Assembly (NCBI GenBank): GCA_964019335.1
Contig: OZ025700.1
Location: forward strand, 186,001-250,000
Source: Diplonema japonicum
Taxonomy: Eukaryota; Euglenozoa; Diplonemea; Diplonemida; Diplonemidae
Direction: 5' to 3'
DNA: 64,000 nucleotides
The notes under the pieces were generated by a model, which ran no database searches, had not been told where the DNA came from, and worked only from the letters and a program-made list of their open reading frames with translations. Position 1 is the first letter of the stretch, and each line of letters starts with the position of its first letter. The translations under genes were made by a program, and so were the position numbers. This document shows positions 20,903-30,331 of the stretch, piece after piece.

Positions 20903-22870
20903 TCATTGCTGAACCGAACGTTTGCTCTTGTGGAGCAAAACACCCCATGTAAGGAGGCGCAATCCGACCGCCCACCCAATGAGGATAAGAAACGACTTCA
21001 ATATGGTAGCATCACCCATCCCAATACTATCAATGTACTCGTCCCCGGTCGTAAATGTTACACTTGGATCGCTCACATTGACACTAAGCGTACGGTCCTC
21101 AAATTCATTAACAACCAACGCTTCAAGCGCCCAACGCATGTAAGACACCTCTTCGAGCCATGACAGCCAAACAGGTATGTCCTGCACATAAAACCCAGAA
21201 ACAAGCATGAAAGGAAGGAAAATCAACGGCCCGAGAAGCACCGCAATGTCAATATTAGGCGATGCCGCGGAGATGAACAACCCAAGCGATTGCGAGACAA
21301 AGCATGTTGTAACCAACACCGCCGCTGCTACCCAGAACGCCTCTGCCGAGTCCCTCAACCCAAGCATCCAGTACGGGATGGCCAACATCAACGACGGGAA
21401 AAACATGATAAATGGGATCTCGATCAGCGTTTTCGCAATGAAATGAGCTGTTACGCTGTACAGCGACGCTTGGGTCTCACGGAAAACGACATCAAGCTCA
21501 GCCGTAAAGGTGTGGATGACGGACATAGTTGGGAGGATTGTCTGGTTCACAACGAAAAACAGGAGCACACCTTGTTTCGAGAACACCCCTTGTGTATCGT
21601 CGTCTAGATCAAAGAACACAAGCCCGAGTAATAAACCCATGACTATCGACTGCGCCGCACGTGCCCTGGACAGAGCAGGGTTTCGCAGCAGGTTATTCCA
21701 AGTTCGCATTGACAGTGTTAGCAATTGCTTCCCGAACCCCACTGCGTAGCCGGAGTACTCTTTTAGATCATGCTCCTTTTGCATGTCCTGTATCTCCTTT
21801 GAATCCTTCCCAGCAGGGGTGTCAGGAGGGGAGTTGTCCTCAGGGAGGTACGGTGTTACGTCCATCTTCGCCCATTCATCCGCCGCCATCTCCGAAAAAG
21901 CGCTTCCCGTACCGATGATGTTTCTTAGAGACGCCACGCCGTCTTCCATTGCACCTGTTCGGAGAAGCTTCATGTAGAAGTCTGTTGGGTTTGTGTAGTC
22001 CGGACAAGTGTACCCAATGTGTTGGAAGTATTCCATTGATTTGTCTGCTGCGCCACTGTACACCACACGGCCCATTGCAAGGAGGAGGAGTTGAGTGAAC
22101 CTGTAAAAAATATCGGATGATGGTTGATGGATGGTGCAGATAACAGTGCGTCCTGCCTCTGCAAGGTTCGACAAGGTGTCGATAACGGCCTCTGCTGTGA
22201 AGGAGTCGAGGCCTGTTGTGGGCTCGTCGAGAAGCAGGATGTCAGGGTCGGGGATCAGAACAAGACCGATCGCCACCCTCTTCCTCTCCCCTCCGGAGAT
22301 CCCACGGCCGCCCAGTGCGTTCGACCCGATCATCTGATCCGCAATGGAGGTCAAGCCAAGCTCCTCGAGGATGTCATCCACACGCTGAACACGTTCCTCC
22401 GTAGTGGTGGACTCAGGGAGTTGTAGATCAGCAGCGAAGGTGAGTGCCTCCCTGACTGTCTGGGTGGGCATGAGCTTGTCGTCCTGCATGACGTAGCCAA
22501 GACGCCTCTGCATGGGGATCGTGCGGTAGTCCTTCCCATTCACCCTCACCATCCCCTCGCTCGGTGTGATCCTGTTCGCAAGCACGTTCAGCATCGTTGT
22601 CTTCCCTGCACCGGTCGAGCCCATGATGGCGGTGAGGGATCTCGGCGGGATCGTGAAGTTGATGTCCTTGAGGAGGGTTCTTGTGGTGAACACCTTCGAG
22701 TTGTCAGGGTCGGGGATCGTCACGTCGTACACCACCTTCTCCACAGAGACCCTCTGGCGCTCCCTCATGGACTTCTGGAGGGCAAGGTTCTTTCCGCTTG
22801 AGCTGCCATTCGCAGGGCTCCTGGGAGGCGTGGTGCCTGCGTCATCGTTGATGGGCTCGTTCTGAAGCAT
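20903..22870 (-). CDS. ABCG half-transporter, array copy 5
   Basis: A 655-residue intronless ABCG protein. Walker A reads GSTGAGKT (84-91), a Ser variant shared only with copy 6 here. Signature at 191-195, Walker B Glu216 and His248 are intact. NBD start DPDNSKVFTT replaces the usual DPDGGKA. The membrane half (FVSQSLGLFISAASPNIDIA) groups with copy 6. It ends KRSVQQ. The ATG at 22870 is preceded by an A-rich leader and acceptor ATACTCAG at 22915-22916. Confidence 0.95.
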   Translation of the reverse strand: MLQNEPINDDAGTTPPRSPANGSSSGKNLALQKSMRERQRVSVEKVVYDVTIPDPDNSKVFTTRTLLKDINFTIPPRSLTAIMGSTGAGKTTMLNVLANRITPSEGMVRVNGKDYRTIPMQRRLGYVMQDDKLMPTQTVREALTFAADLQLPESTTTEERVQRVDDILEELGLTSIADQMIGSNALGGRGISGGERKRVAIGLVLIPDPDILLLDEPTTGLDSFTAEAVIDTLSNLAEAGRTVICTIHQPSSDIFYRFTQLLLLAMGRVVYSGAADKSMEYFQHIGYTCPDYTNPTDFYMKLLRTGAMEDGVASLRNIIGTGSAFSEMAADEWAKMDVTPYLPEDNSPPDTPAGKDSKEIQDMQKEHDLKEYSGYAVGFGKQLLTLSMRTWNNLLRNPALSRARAAQSIVMGLLLGLVFFDLDDDTQGVFSKQGVLLFFVVNQTILPTMSVIHTFTAELDVVFRETQASLYSVTAHFIAKTLIEIPFIMFFPSLMLAIPYWMLGLRDSAEAFWVAAAVLVTTCFVSQSLGLFISAASPNIDIAVLLGPLIFLPFMLVSGFYVQDIPVWLSWLEEVSYMRWALEALVVNEFEDRTLSVNVSDPSVTFTTGDEYIDSIGMGDATILKSFLILIGWAVGLRLLTWGVLLHKSKRSVQQ

Positions 22871-23400
22871 ATTTTAAAAAAAAAAAGGAAATAAAAGTTT
22901 CCCCCGTAGGTTATCTGAGTATGGGTATTTCTTTTTTTTTTTCTTTTTTTTTTTCGCAGCAACACGAAAAAAAAAAAAAAAAAAAAAAAAAAACATCAAG
23001 GGATTAGTAGAAAAAAATACTATCAAAAACAAAGCAGGGAGATAAATAGAGAGGACAACATTGTTGTTTTTTTTTTTTTTTTTCTTTTTCTTTTTCTTGT
23101 GATCAAAAGAAAAAAAAAAAAAAAGAAAAAAAACACAAAGAAAAAAAGAAGGAAAGAAAAAACAAAAGAAATATCTGTTTCTTTTTTTTTTCTTTTCTTC
23201 TTTTTTTTAAAATTTCTGGGGGAAGGCGGAGGGGAAAAAAAAAAAGAAAATCCCCGCAAGAAATTGACCAGCGATGGGCATCGGAACTTGGCATAAACTA
23301 GCTGCGGGGGGCAAGGAGGCAGTAAGGAAGAGGATACATAAAATCGTCGTATGAAGGCTGTTAGGTGTCTTTCAAATAAGAAGAAGAGGAATGAACAAAT

Positions 23401-23437
<37 letters not shown>

Positions 23438-23506
23438 GCAGTGGTTCTCCTTTTTTTTTTCAAAAAAAAAAAAAAAAAAAAAAGAACTAAGAGGATACGT
23501 TCCCAC
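22871..23506. other. Spacer containing duplicated element
   Basis: The 636-bp spacer between ABCG copies 5 and 6 contains A runs at 22966-22993 and 23411-23436, T runs, and the second copy of the 147-bp element. No gene is visible. Confidence 0.75.
23246..23392. repeat. 147-bp identical 3'-flank element, copy 2
   Basis: Identical to 20661-20807 and placed at the same relative position, downstream of ABCG copy 6. The flanking GGCAGTGGT motif and an AGAAATATC motif are also shared, while A and T run lengths differ between the two spacers. Confidence 0.85.
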
Positions 23507-25459
23507 TTACTGCTGGACGGCTTTCTTGCTCTTGTAAACAAGCACGCCCCACGTCAAAATTCGGTACATGAAGGCGAAGCACACAAGGACACTAAATGAC
23601 CTCGCGACAGAGGCATCGCCCACACCCGCATCTTCCAAAACCTGATCGCCATACGTAAACGTGACATTGGGATCACTGGCGTTGACATCAAGCGTGCGGC
23701 CATCGAACTCATTGACCACCGCACCCTCATACGTCCACTTTATGTTGGAAATGTGTTCAAACCACCGCAGCCAAACAGGAATATCCTGGACGTAAAACCC
23801 GGCAACTAGAAGAAACGGCATTTGAATCAAAGGCCCGAGAAGAACAGCGAGATCGACACTAGGAGACGCAGCAGACACAAAAAGCCCCAACGACTGCGCC
23901 ACAAAACATGTCATTACAATCAACGCCGTCAGAGTAAAGAACGCTTCAGCCGTATCCCTCAAACCCACCATCCAGTAAGGGATTACGACATATATCAAAG
24001 GGAACACCAACGCAAAGGGTATTTCCACAAATGTTTTTGCGAGGAAGTGCGCTGTGATGCTGTACATAGAGGCGTGTGTCTCCCTCATGACCAAGTCGAG
24101 CTCTATGGGGAAGGTATGCACCACTGCCATCATAGGCATGAAGGACATGTTCACAGCCAGATTCAAGATTACCCCTCGCTTACCGAACACCCCCTGAGCG
24201 TCGTCGTCTTGGTTGAAGAAAACACCTCCTATGAGAAGCCCCAGGATGACTGACTGTGCTGCCCTTGAGTAAGACAGTCTTGGGTTTCTTAACATGTTCG
24301 TCCATGACCTTATGGCGAGGACCGACATCTGTTTCCGGAACCCTACCGCGTAGCCGGAGTACTCCTCCATGTCCTTCTTCATCTGTGTTTCCTCCTCCTT
24401 CCCGCCCTTCGGGGTGTTGGGTGGAGCGTCATCCACCGCAAGGTACGGTGTTACGTCCATCTTCGCCCATTCATCCGCCGCCATCTCCGAGAAGCTGCTC
24501 CCTGTCCCCACCAGCCCTCTCAACGACGCTACTGATCCTTCCGCGTTGCCCTTTCTCAGAAGCTTCATGTAGAAGTCAGGTGGGTTGCTGTATGTTGGGC
24601 AGGTGTACCCAATGTTCTTGAAGTATTCCATTGACTTGTCTGCGGCCCCGCAGTACACCACACGGCCCATTGCAAGGAGGAGGAGTTGAGTGAACCTGTT
24701 GAATATATGCGATGATGGTTGATGGATGGTGCAGATAACAGTGCGTCCTGCCTCTGCAAGCTCTCTTAAGGTGTCGATAACGGCCTCTGCTGTGTACGAG
24801 TCGAGGCCTGTTGTGGGCTCGTCGAGAAGCAGGATGTCAGGGTCGGGGATCAGAACAAGACCGATCGCCACCCTCTTCCTCTCCCCTCCGGAGATCCCAC
24901 GGCCACTAGAGCCCATGGCGCCGATCATGCTGTCAGCCACCATCTGAAGACCGAGCTCAGCGATGATATCATCCACACGCTGAACACGTTCCTCCACAGT
25001 GGTGGACTCAGGGAGCAGCAGGTTCGCGGCGAAGGTGAGTGCCTCTCTGACTGTCTGGGTGCCCATGAGCTTGTCGTCCTGCATGACGTAGCCAAGACGC
25101 CTCTGCATGGGGATCGTGCGGTAGTCCTTCCCATTCACCCTCACCATCCCCTCGCTCGGTGTGATCCTGTTCGCAAGCACGTTCAGCATCGTTGTCTTCC
25201 CTGCACCGGTCGAGCCCATGATGGCGGTGAGGGACTTCGGCGGGATCGTGAGGTTGATGTCCTGAAGGAGGGTTCTTGTGGTGGATATTTTGCCCCCATC
25301 AGGGTCGGGGATCGTCACGTCGTACACCACATTCTCCACAGAGATCCTTTGCAGCTCTCTTGAGGATTTCTGCAGAACGATACCTTTGCCGCTCGTTGCA
25401 GGGCTGGGCGGGGTTGGAAGAGCGGGCGCCTCTTCGTTGATGGGCTCGTGTTGGGTCAT
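23507..25459 (-). CDS. ABCG half-transporter, array copy 6
   Basis: A 650-residue intronless ABCG protein. Walker A GSTGAGKT at 82-89, signature at 189-193, Walker B Glu214 and His246. The loop before the signature is unusual (GAMGSSGRG where other copies have GSNAVGGRG). The insert after the NBD is shortened (PKGGKEEETQMKKD). In the membrane half MRETHASMYSITAHF replaces RETQASLYS. It ends KKAVQQ. The ATG at 25459 has an acceptor TATTTCAG at 25494-25495. Closest to copy 5. Confidence 0.95.
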   Translation of the reverse strand: MTQHEPINEEAPALPTPPSPATSGKGIVLQKSSRELQRISVENVVYDVTIPDPDGGKISTTRTLLQDINLTIPPKSLTAIMGSTGAGKTTMLNVLANRITPSEGMVRVNGKDYRTIPMQRRLGYVMQDDKLMGTQTVREALTFAANLLLPESTTVEERVQRVDDIIAELGLQMVADSMIGAMGSSGRGISGGERKRVAIGLVLIPDPDILLLDEPTTGLDSYTAEAVIDTLRELAEAGRTVICTIHQPSSHIFNRFTQLLLLAMGRVVYCGAADKSMEYFKNIGYTCPTYSNPPDFYMKLLRKGNAEGSVASLRGLVGTGSSFSEMAADEWAKMDVTPYLAVDDAPPNTPKGGKEEETQMKKDMEEYSGYAVGFRKQMSVLAIRSWTNMLRNPRLSYSRAAQSVILGLLIGGVFFNQDDDAQGVFGKRGVILNLAVNMSFMPMMAVVHTFPIELDLVMRETHASMYSITAHFLAKTFVEIPFALVFPLIYVVIPYWMVGLRDTAEAFFTLTALIVMTCFVAQSLGLFVSAASPSVDLAVLLGPLIQMPFLLVAGFYVQDIPVWLRWFEHISNIKWTYEGAVVNEFDGRTLDVNASDPNVTFTYGDQVLEDAGVGDASVARSFSVLVCFAFMYRILTWGVLVYKSKKAVQQ

Positions 25460-26166
25460 TTTCTTTTTTTCCCCCTTTGGATTTCAGGATAAACTGAAAT
25501 ATAACGTTCTACCACATCGACACGTAGAGAAGGAATACACGAATGAAAAGATAATATAATTTTATGGGGGCAAGCCGAAAGTGCTGTGGCTGTGGGTCTC
25601 GACTGCCTTACGTGCTGGCGCCGGGTGGCAATTCGAAGAAGGTATTGAAAGGCGGGGGAGGGGGGAGGGAGGGGGAGAAACACGTAAACTGGGTCTTTTT
25701 TTCTTCTTCTTCTTTTTTTAAACAGCAACAACAAAAGAACAAAATAAGCTAGATAAGGAGTGGTGGGGCCAATTCCTTTTTATTTGTGGAGGGGGGTGAG
25801 AGGTTCAAAACAAAAACACACACGTTCTGTAAAAGGCGACTCTTTACCGGATATTGCTTTTTTTTTTTCTCTTCTTTTTCCCTTTCTTTTTTTGTTCGCC
25901 TTCCCCCCCCGCCCTCTCGTAATTTCACATATTCCCTTCGTAATGCCAATGTGACACAAGCATTCGGGAAGAAGAAAGAAAAGAAAAGAAAGAAAAAACT
26001 TGAAGGTTAAAACTTGATTTGAGCCCTACAAACCGTTGGACATTACATAAACAACATGAGAAAGAAGAAGAGAAAGAAAGAGGGGAAAAAAGAAAAGAAA
26101 AAAAAACGGTGATCCGTGTGAATGAATTGATCGAGCTAACTTCTCCCGCCTTTCCTTTCCCTCCCT
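25460..26166. other. Gene-free spacer
   Basis: This 707-bp spacer holds G-rich (25651-25676), T-rich and purine-rich runs. I see no supportable gene or RNA. Confidence 0.7.
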
Positions 26167-28101
26167 CTACTGTTGAACCTTCTTTTTGCTTTTCCACATC
26201 AGAAGCACCCATGTTAGAAATCTCAGTAGCACAGTGTAGCTGATCAAGATAGCAAAGGTTCTACCAATGGATGCGTCTGTAATGCCCAGCTGGTCGATGA
26301 CCTCGTCGCCGTTGGTGAAGGTGGCGTTTTCAGTGGTGATGTTCACATCGAGAACACGGTCCTCAAACTCGTTGACTGCAGCACCCTCGAACGACCACTT
26401 GATGAAGGAGCAGTGCTGAAGCCACTCCAACCATGTGGGGATGTCCTGCACGAAGAACCCAGCAAGCAACATGAACGGAAGGAAGATCAACGGCCCGAGA
26501 AGGATCGCCAGCTCCAGCGTCGGGGCCGCTGCGGAGATCAACAACCCAAACGACTGTGCCACCAACGACGTGCAAATCACCAACGCCGCAAGCGTCCAGA
26601 ACGCCTCCGCACTGTCCCTGAACCCGATCATCCAGTACGGGATGGCCAGGAACAGAACAGGGAAGAACACCATGAAAGGAAGCTCAACAAACGTTTTCGT
26701 CAGAAAATGTGCTGTGACACTGTACAGAGATGCTTGTGATTCCCTCATCACCAGCTGCATCTCGACGGGGAAGGAGTGCAGCACACCCATCATAGGAAGC
26801 ATCGACTGGTTCACGATGATGAAGAACAACGCGCCCTGCTTCGCACGCACGCCGAGCGTGTCGTCGTCAAGGTCGAAGAACACACAGCCGATCAACAGTC
26901 CTAAGAACACAGCCTGCACCACACGCGCCTTCGACAGCGCAGGGTTCCGCAGCATGTTTCTGAATGTCCTGCCCGACAGTGCTGAGAGCTGCCTCCCGAA
27001 CCCCACTGCGTAGCCGGAGTACTCTCTCATGTCGTGTTCCCTCTGAAGGTCCTCGACATCCTGTGCTTCCTTCCCATACGGGGTGTCAGGAGGGGAGTTG
27101 TCCGCAGGGAGGTACGGTGTTACATCGCACTTTAACCACTCCCCGGCAGCCATCTCCGAGAATGCGTTCCCGGAGGCTGCATCCTCCCTTAGTGACGCTG
27201 CCTTGTCGGCTCCGACACCTGTTCGGAGAAGCTTCATGTAGAAGTCAGGGGGGTTGGTGTAGGTGGGGCAAGTATAACCGATCTGAGTGAAATAATCCAT
27301 CGACTTGTCGGTGTCCCCGCAGTACACCACACGGCCCATTGCAAGGAGGAGGAGTTGAGTGAACTTCTTGAAAATCTGCGATGATGGTTGATGGATGGTG
27401 CAGATAACAGTGCGTCCTGCCTCTGCAAGGTCGGACATCGTGTCAATCACAGACTCTGCTGTGAAGGAGTCGAGGCCTGTTGTGGGCTCGTCGAGAAGCA
27501 GGATGTCAGGGTCGGGGATCAGAACAAGACCGATCGCCACCCTCTTCCTCTCCCCTCCGGAGATCCCACGGCCACCGACAGCGTTCGACCCGATCATGCT
27601 GTCCGCCACCATCTGAAGACCGAGCTCAGCGATTATGTCATCCACACGCTTGGCACGCACCTCCACAGTGGTGGACTCAGGGAGTTGTAGATCAGCAGCG
27701 AAGGTGAGTGCCTCCCTGACTGTCTGGGTGGGCATGAGCTTGTCGTCCTGCATGACGTAGCCAAGACGCCTCTGCATGGGGATCGTGCGGTAGTCCTTCC
27801 CATTCACCTTCACCATTCCCTCGCTCGGTGTGATCCTGTTCGCAAGCACGTTCAGCATCGTTGTCTTCCCTGCACCGGTCGCTCCCATGATGGCGGTGAG
27901 CGATCTCGGCGGGATCGTGAGGTTGATGTCCTGAAGGAGGGTTCTTGTGGTGTGTGCCTTGCCCCCATCAGGGTCGGGCACGTCCACTACGTATTTCACA
28001 TTCTCCACCCGAATCCTCTGTCGCTCCCTCATGGACTTCTGGACGGCAAGACCTCTGCTGCTGGCTAAGCTAGCGGCGTCATCCACGGGCTCGTGCGCCA
28101 T
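26167..28101 (-). CDS. ABCG half-transporter, array copy 7
   Basis: A 644-residue intronless ABCG protein with the shortest N-terminus of the array (MAHEPVDDAASL). It is the first copy in the direction of transcription. Walker A GATGAGKT at 73-80, signature at 180-184, Walker B Glu205 and His237 are intact. The segment before the NBD differs (RVENVKYVVDVPDPDGG). The membrane half and the glycosylation-like segment NITTENATF match copy 1. It ends KKKVQQ. Acceptor GCTTCTCAG at 28132-28133 lies 30 bases upstream of the ATG. Confidence 0.95.
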   Translation of the reverse strand: MAHEPVDDAASLASSRGLAVQKSMRERQRIRVENVKYVVDVPDPDGGKAHTTRTLLQDINLTIPPRSLTAIMGATGAGKTTMLNVLANRITPSEGMVKVNGKDYRTIPMQRRLGYVMQDDKLMPTQTVREALTFAADLQLPESTTVEVRAKRVDDIIAELGLQMVADSMIGSNAVGGRGISGGERKRVAIGLVLIPDPDILLLDEPTTGLDSFTAESVIDTMSDLAEAGRTVICTIHQPSSQIFKKFTQLLLLAMGRVVYCGDTDKSMDYFTQIGYTCPTYTNPPDFYMKLLRTGVGADKAASLREDAASGNAFSEMAAGEWLKCDVTPYLPADNSPPDTPYGKEAQDVEDLQREHDMREYSGYAVGFGRQLSALSGRTFRNMLRNPALSKARVVQAVFLGLLIGCVFFDLDDDTLGVRAKQGALFFIIVNQSMLPMMGVLHSFPVEMQLVMRESQASLYSVTAHFLTKTFVELPFMVFFPVLFLAIPYWMIGFRDSAEAFWTLAALVICTSLVAQSFGLLISAAAPTLELAILLGPLIFLPFMLLAGFFVQDIPTWLEWLQHCSFIKWSFEGAAVNEFEDRVLDVNITTENATFTNGDEVIDQLGITDASIGRTFAILISYTVLLRFLTWVLLMWKSKKKVQQ

Positions 28102-28599
28102 GGTTTACTTCTTTCCCTTTTCTCCCTGCACCTGAGAAGCATTCATTCTGGAGTATTGCGTAACTGACCAAAACCAATAATCAACTAAAAGAAAAAAAAA
28201 AGATTTGTGGTGGGGAAACGAAGGCTCAAAAAAGAAAAAAAAAGAAAATCAGGGAGGGAAAAAAAAGGGGGGGAAAGAGACCGAGATAAAAATATTAAAA
28301 AAAAAAAAAAAAAAAAAAACACTAGCTTTCCCCCACTTTTCTACGCTGTAAAAAGCTTTGGCGTTTTTTTTTTTTTTTTTTTTTTTTTTTTCCTTTCTTT
28401 TTTTTAAATCATCTTTTTCCGCCTCTAAGAAAAAAAAAATAACGGGTCAGGAATAAAGAAAAAATGAGGAAATAAAACTAATCAGGGAGGGGAGGGGTTG
28501 GGGGTTTTTTTAAAAAAAAAAAAAATTAAAAAAAAAAAACGGGGAATGATCAACACTTCAACTAAAAATTGCTTCTTTCTTTTTTTTTTTTTTCTCCTT
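28102..28599. other. Gene-free homopolymer spacer
   Basis: This 498-bp spacer has an A run at 28298-28319, a 27-base T run at 28364-28390 and A runs near 28513-28540. No gene. Confidence 0.8.
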
Positions 28600-29199
28600 C
28601 TAAGCCTCGGTCTTGGGCTCAGCTGCGGGGGGCTCCTCGTCATCAGAGTCACCTTCAGCACCGGCACCAGCACCAGCACCGGCCATGAGCTCAGACATGT
28701 CGGGCATGCCTTCACCACCCATACCGGGCATGCCACCCATGCCACCCATACCTCCCATCTGGGCCATCATCTGCTGCATGTCCATGCCACCCATACCACC
28801 AGGCATGCCACCCATGCCACCCATGTCACCCATGCCACCGGGCATGCCTCCGAACTCACCGCCAGCGTCCGCACCGTCCAGCTCATCCTCGTCCACCCAC
28901 CTGGACCAGTCGATCTTCACGTTGTTCATCTTCTTCTTGGTAAGGCTGTTCCAGTAGGGACCCTCCTCCTTCTTCTTCATCTTGATCTGCACCTCCCTCA
29001 TGGTGTTCACAAAGGAAGATTCCTCAGGGATGACCTCGTTCTTAAGCTCCAGCTTCATCGTCACGTCGTTGCCCCCGACCTTCGCCTTGAATTCAAACGC
29101 CTCGGCTTCGAAGTTAACTGCGACATCCGCGGCGTCCACCACCTGTATGGTCACCATCAGCACATCAGGTCTCTCTGCCCACACGGTTTGGGGTGCCAT
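28600..29199 (-). CDS. p23: Hsp90 co-chaperone p23/Sba1
   Basis: A 199-residue intronless protein. The first ~105 residues form a CS (p23) domain with strand-rich sequence (MVTIQVVDAADVAVNF, FEFKAKVGG) and end in the p23 signature WSRWVDEDE, which separates it from other CS proteins. p23 binds the ATP-bound Hsp90 dimer and slows its ATPase during client maturation in the cytosol. The tail is rich in Gly and Met (repeats of GGMGGM and PGMGG) and then acidic, longer in Gly/Met than most animal p23 tails. The ATG at 29199 follows a run of 16 A, with acceptor CCAACAG at 29220-29221. Confidence 0.95.
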   Translation of the reverse strand: MAPQTVWAERPDVLMVTIQVVDAADVAVNFEAEAFEFKAKVGGNDVTMKLELKNEVIPEESSFVNTMREVQIKMKKKEEGPYWNSLTKKKMNNVKIDWSRWVDEDELDGADAGGEFGGMPGGMGDMGGMGGMPGGMGGMDMQQMMAQMGGMGGMGGMPGMGGEGMPDMSELMAGAGAGAGAEGDSDDEEPPAAEPKTEA

Positions 29200-30277
29200 T
29201 TTTTTTTTTTTTTTAAATGCTGTTGGGGGGGGGGGGTTTTTTTGTAGTTTTAAAAGCTCCAGGATTGACCAGGGGTCTTGAAGATTTGGGCGTTAAAAAA
29301 GATGCCTTTGAAGGGAGCCTGCAGTGTGTGCCAGATCACATCTTTTGTTTGATTCTTCTTGAAATAAGAAAAAAAAAAAAGAAAACCACATCGAAAAGGA
29401 ATATAAAAGAAAAACAAAAACTGAACTGAACAAAAAGACGAGGGGATAAAAACTTTTTTTTTAAAAAACCAACGAGGGAATAAAATACTGTACGTGAAAG
29501 GGAAAAAAAAAAAGTTGTCTCGATTTTAGTGGTGCCATGCAGTATGTGACACAGCGGCCACCCTTGTGAAACTTCGCCCCGAAGCCTCCCAAGTCCCCTG
29601 TGGTCCCGCAGAAAGTAAAAGTGGAGAGGTAAAGAAAGCTTAGAAATTGAAATAGGGAGAGGGGCCACAGAAGCAATTAAACACCAACTAGAGAGTTGTG
29701 GGAGGCTTGCTTCACTGGCACGATGCCGCGGGGAGGCTACTTGCCTGACCTGGTGAAGCCACCTCCTTGTTCGATGTAATGGGATAAGGGACTCTCCGTT
29801 GAGGGCGATGCTAACTGGCGCCACGCGTAGGGTGGGCTCTCCACCCCCGTCCAGGTTTCCCCACGTGTACGGCTTTAGAACGAGAGTTTCCCTTTCGCTT
29901 GTGTTTCTCCAAACCACAATTACCAGGAACCACCACAGGGAGGTTGGAAACATTGGTTCCCCAAAAAAAAAAAAATATATATCGGACTGACAAAATGTCC
30001 ACATGAACTCTCACCAGCCTGACAAATTCCAAAATAAAAACAAAAGAAAGCACCTCCAGTGGCCTTCAAGAAAGGGACGCCTGACCTTGAAAAAATAGAA
30101 GAAGTAAGACTCAAACATTTCCCCCCCCCTTCATTTTTTTTTACAGCAAAACTTCCCACGCATTGTTTTTTTCTTCACTTTCGTTCTCCTCTCCTTCCAA
30201 GAAAATAGCCCCTAAAGAGACCAATAAAACATCAAAAAAAAAAAATCTATTCTAAGGGAAACTCGGTAAGGAAAACA

Positions 30278-30325
<48 letters not shown>

Positions 30326-30331
30326 CCCCTT
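29200..30331. other. Unassigned spacer with partly coding-like sequence
   Basis: This 1.1-kb spacer has a non-repetitive block at 29520-30060. On the minus strand, 29336-30004 stays open for 222 codons and includes non-low-complexity text such as RVAPVSIALNGESLIPLHR, but its ends are poly-Phe artefacts and I find no domain. It may be a degraded gene, part of a split gene or an unknown repeat. A 46-base A run lies at 30277-30321. Confidence 0.4.
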
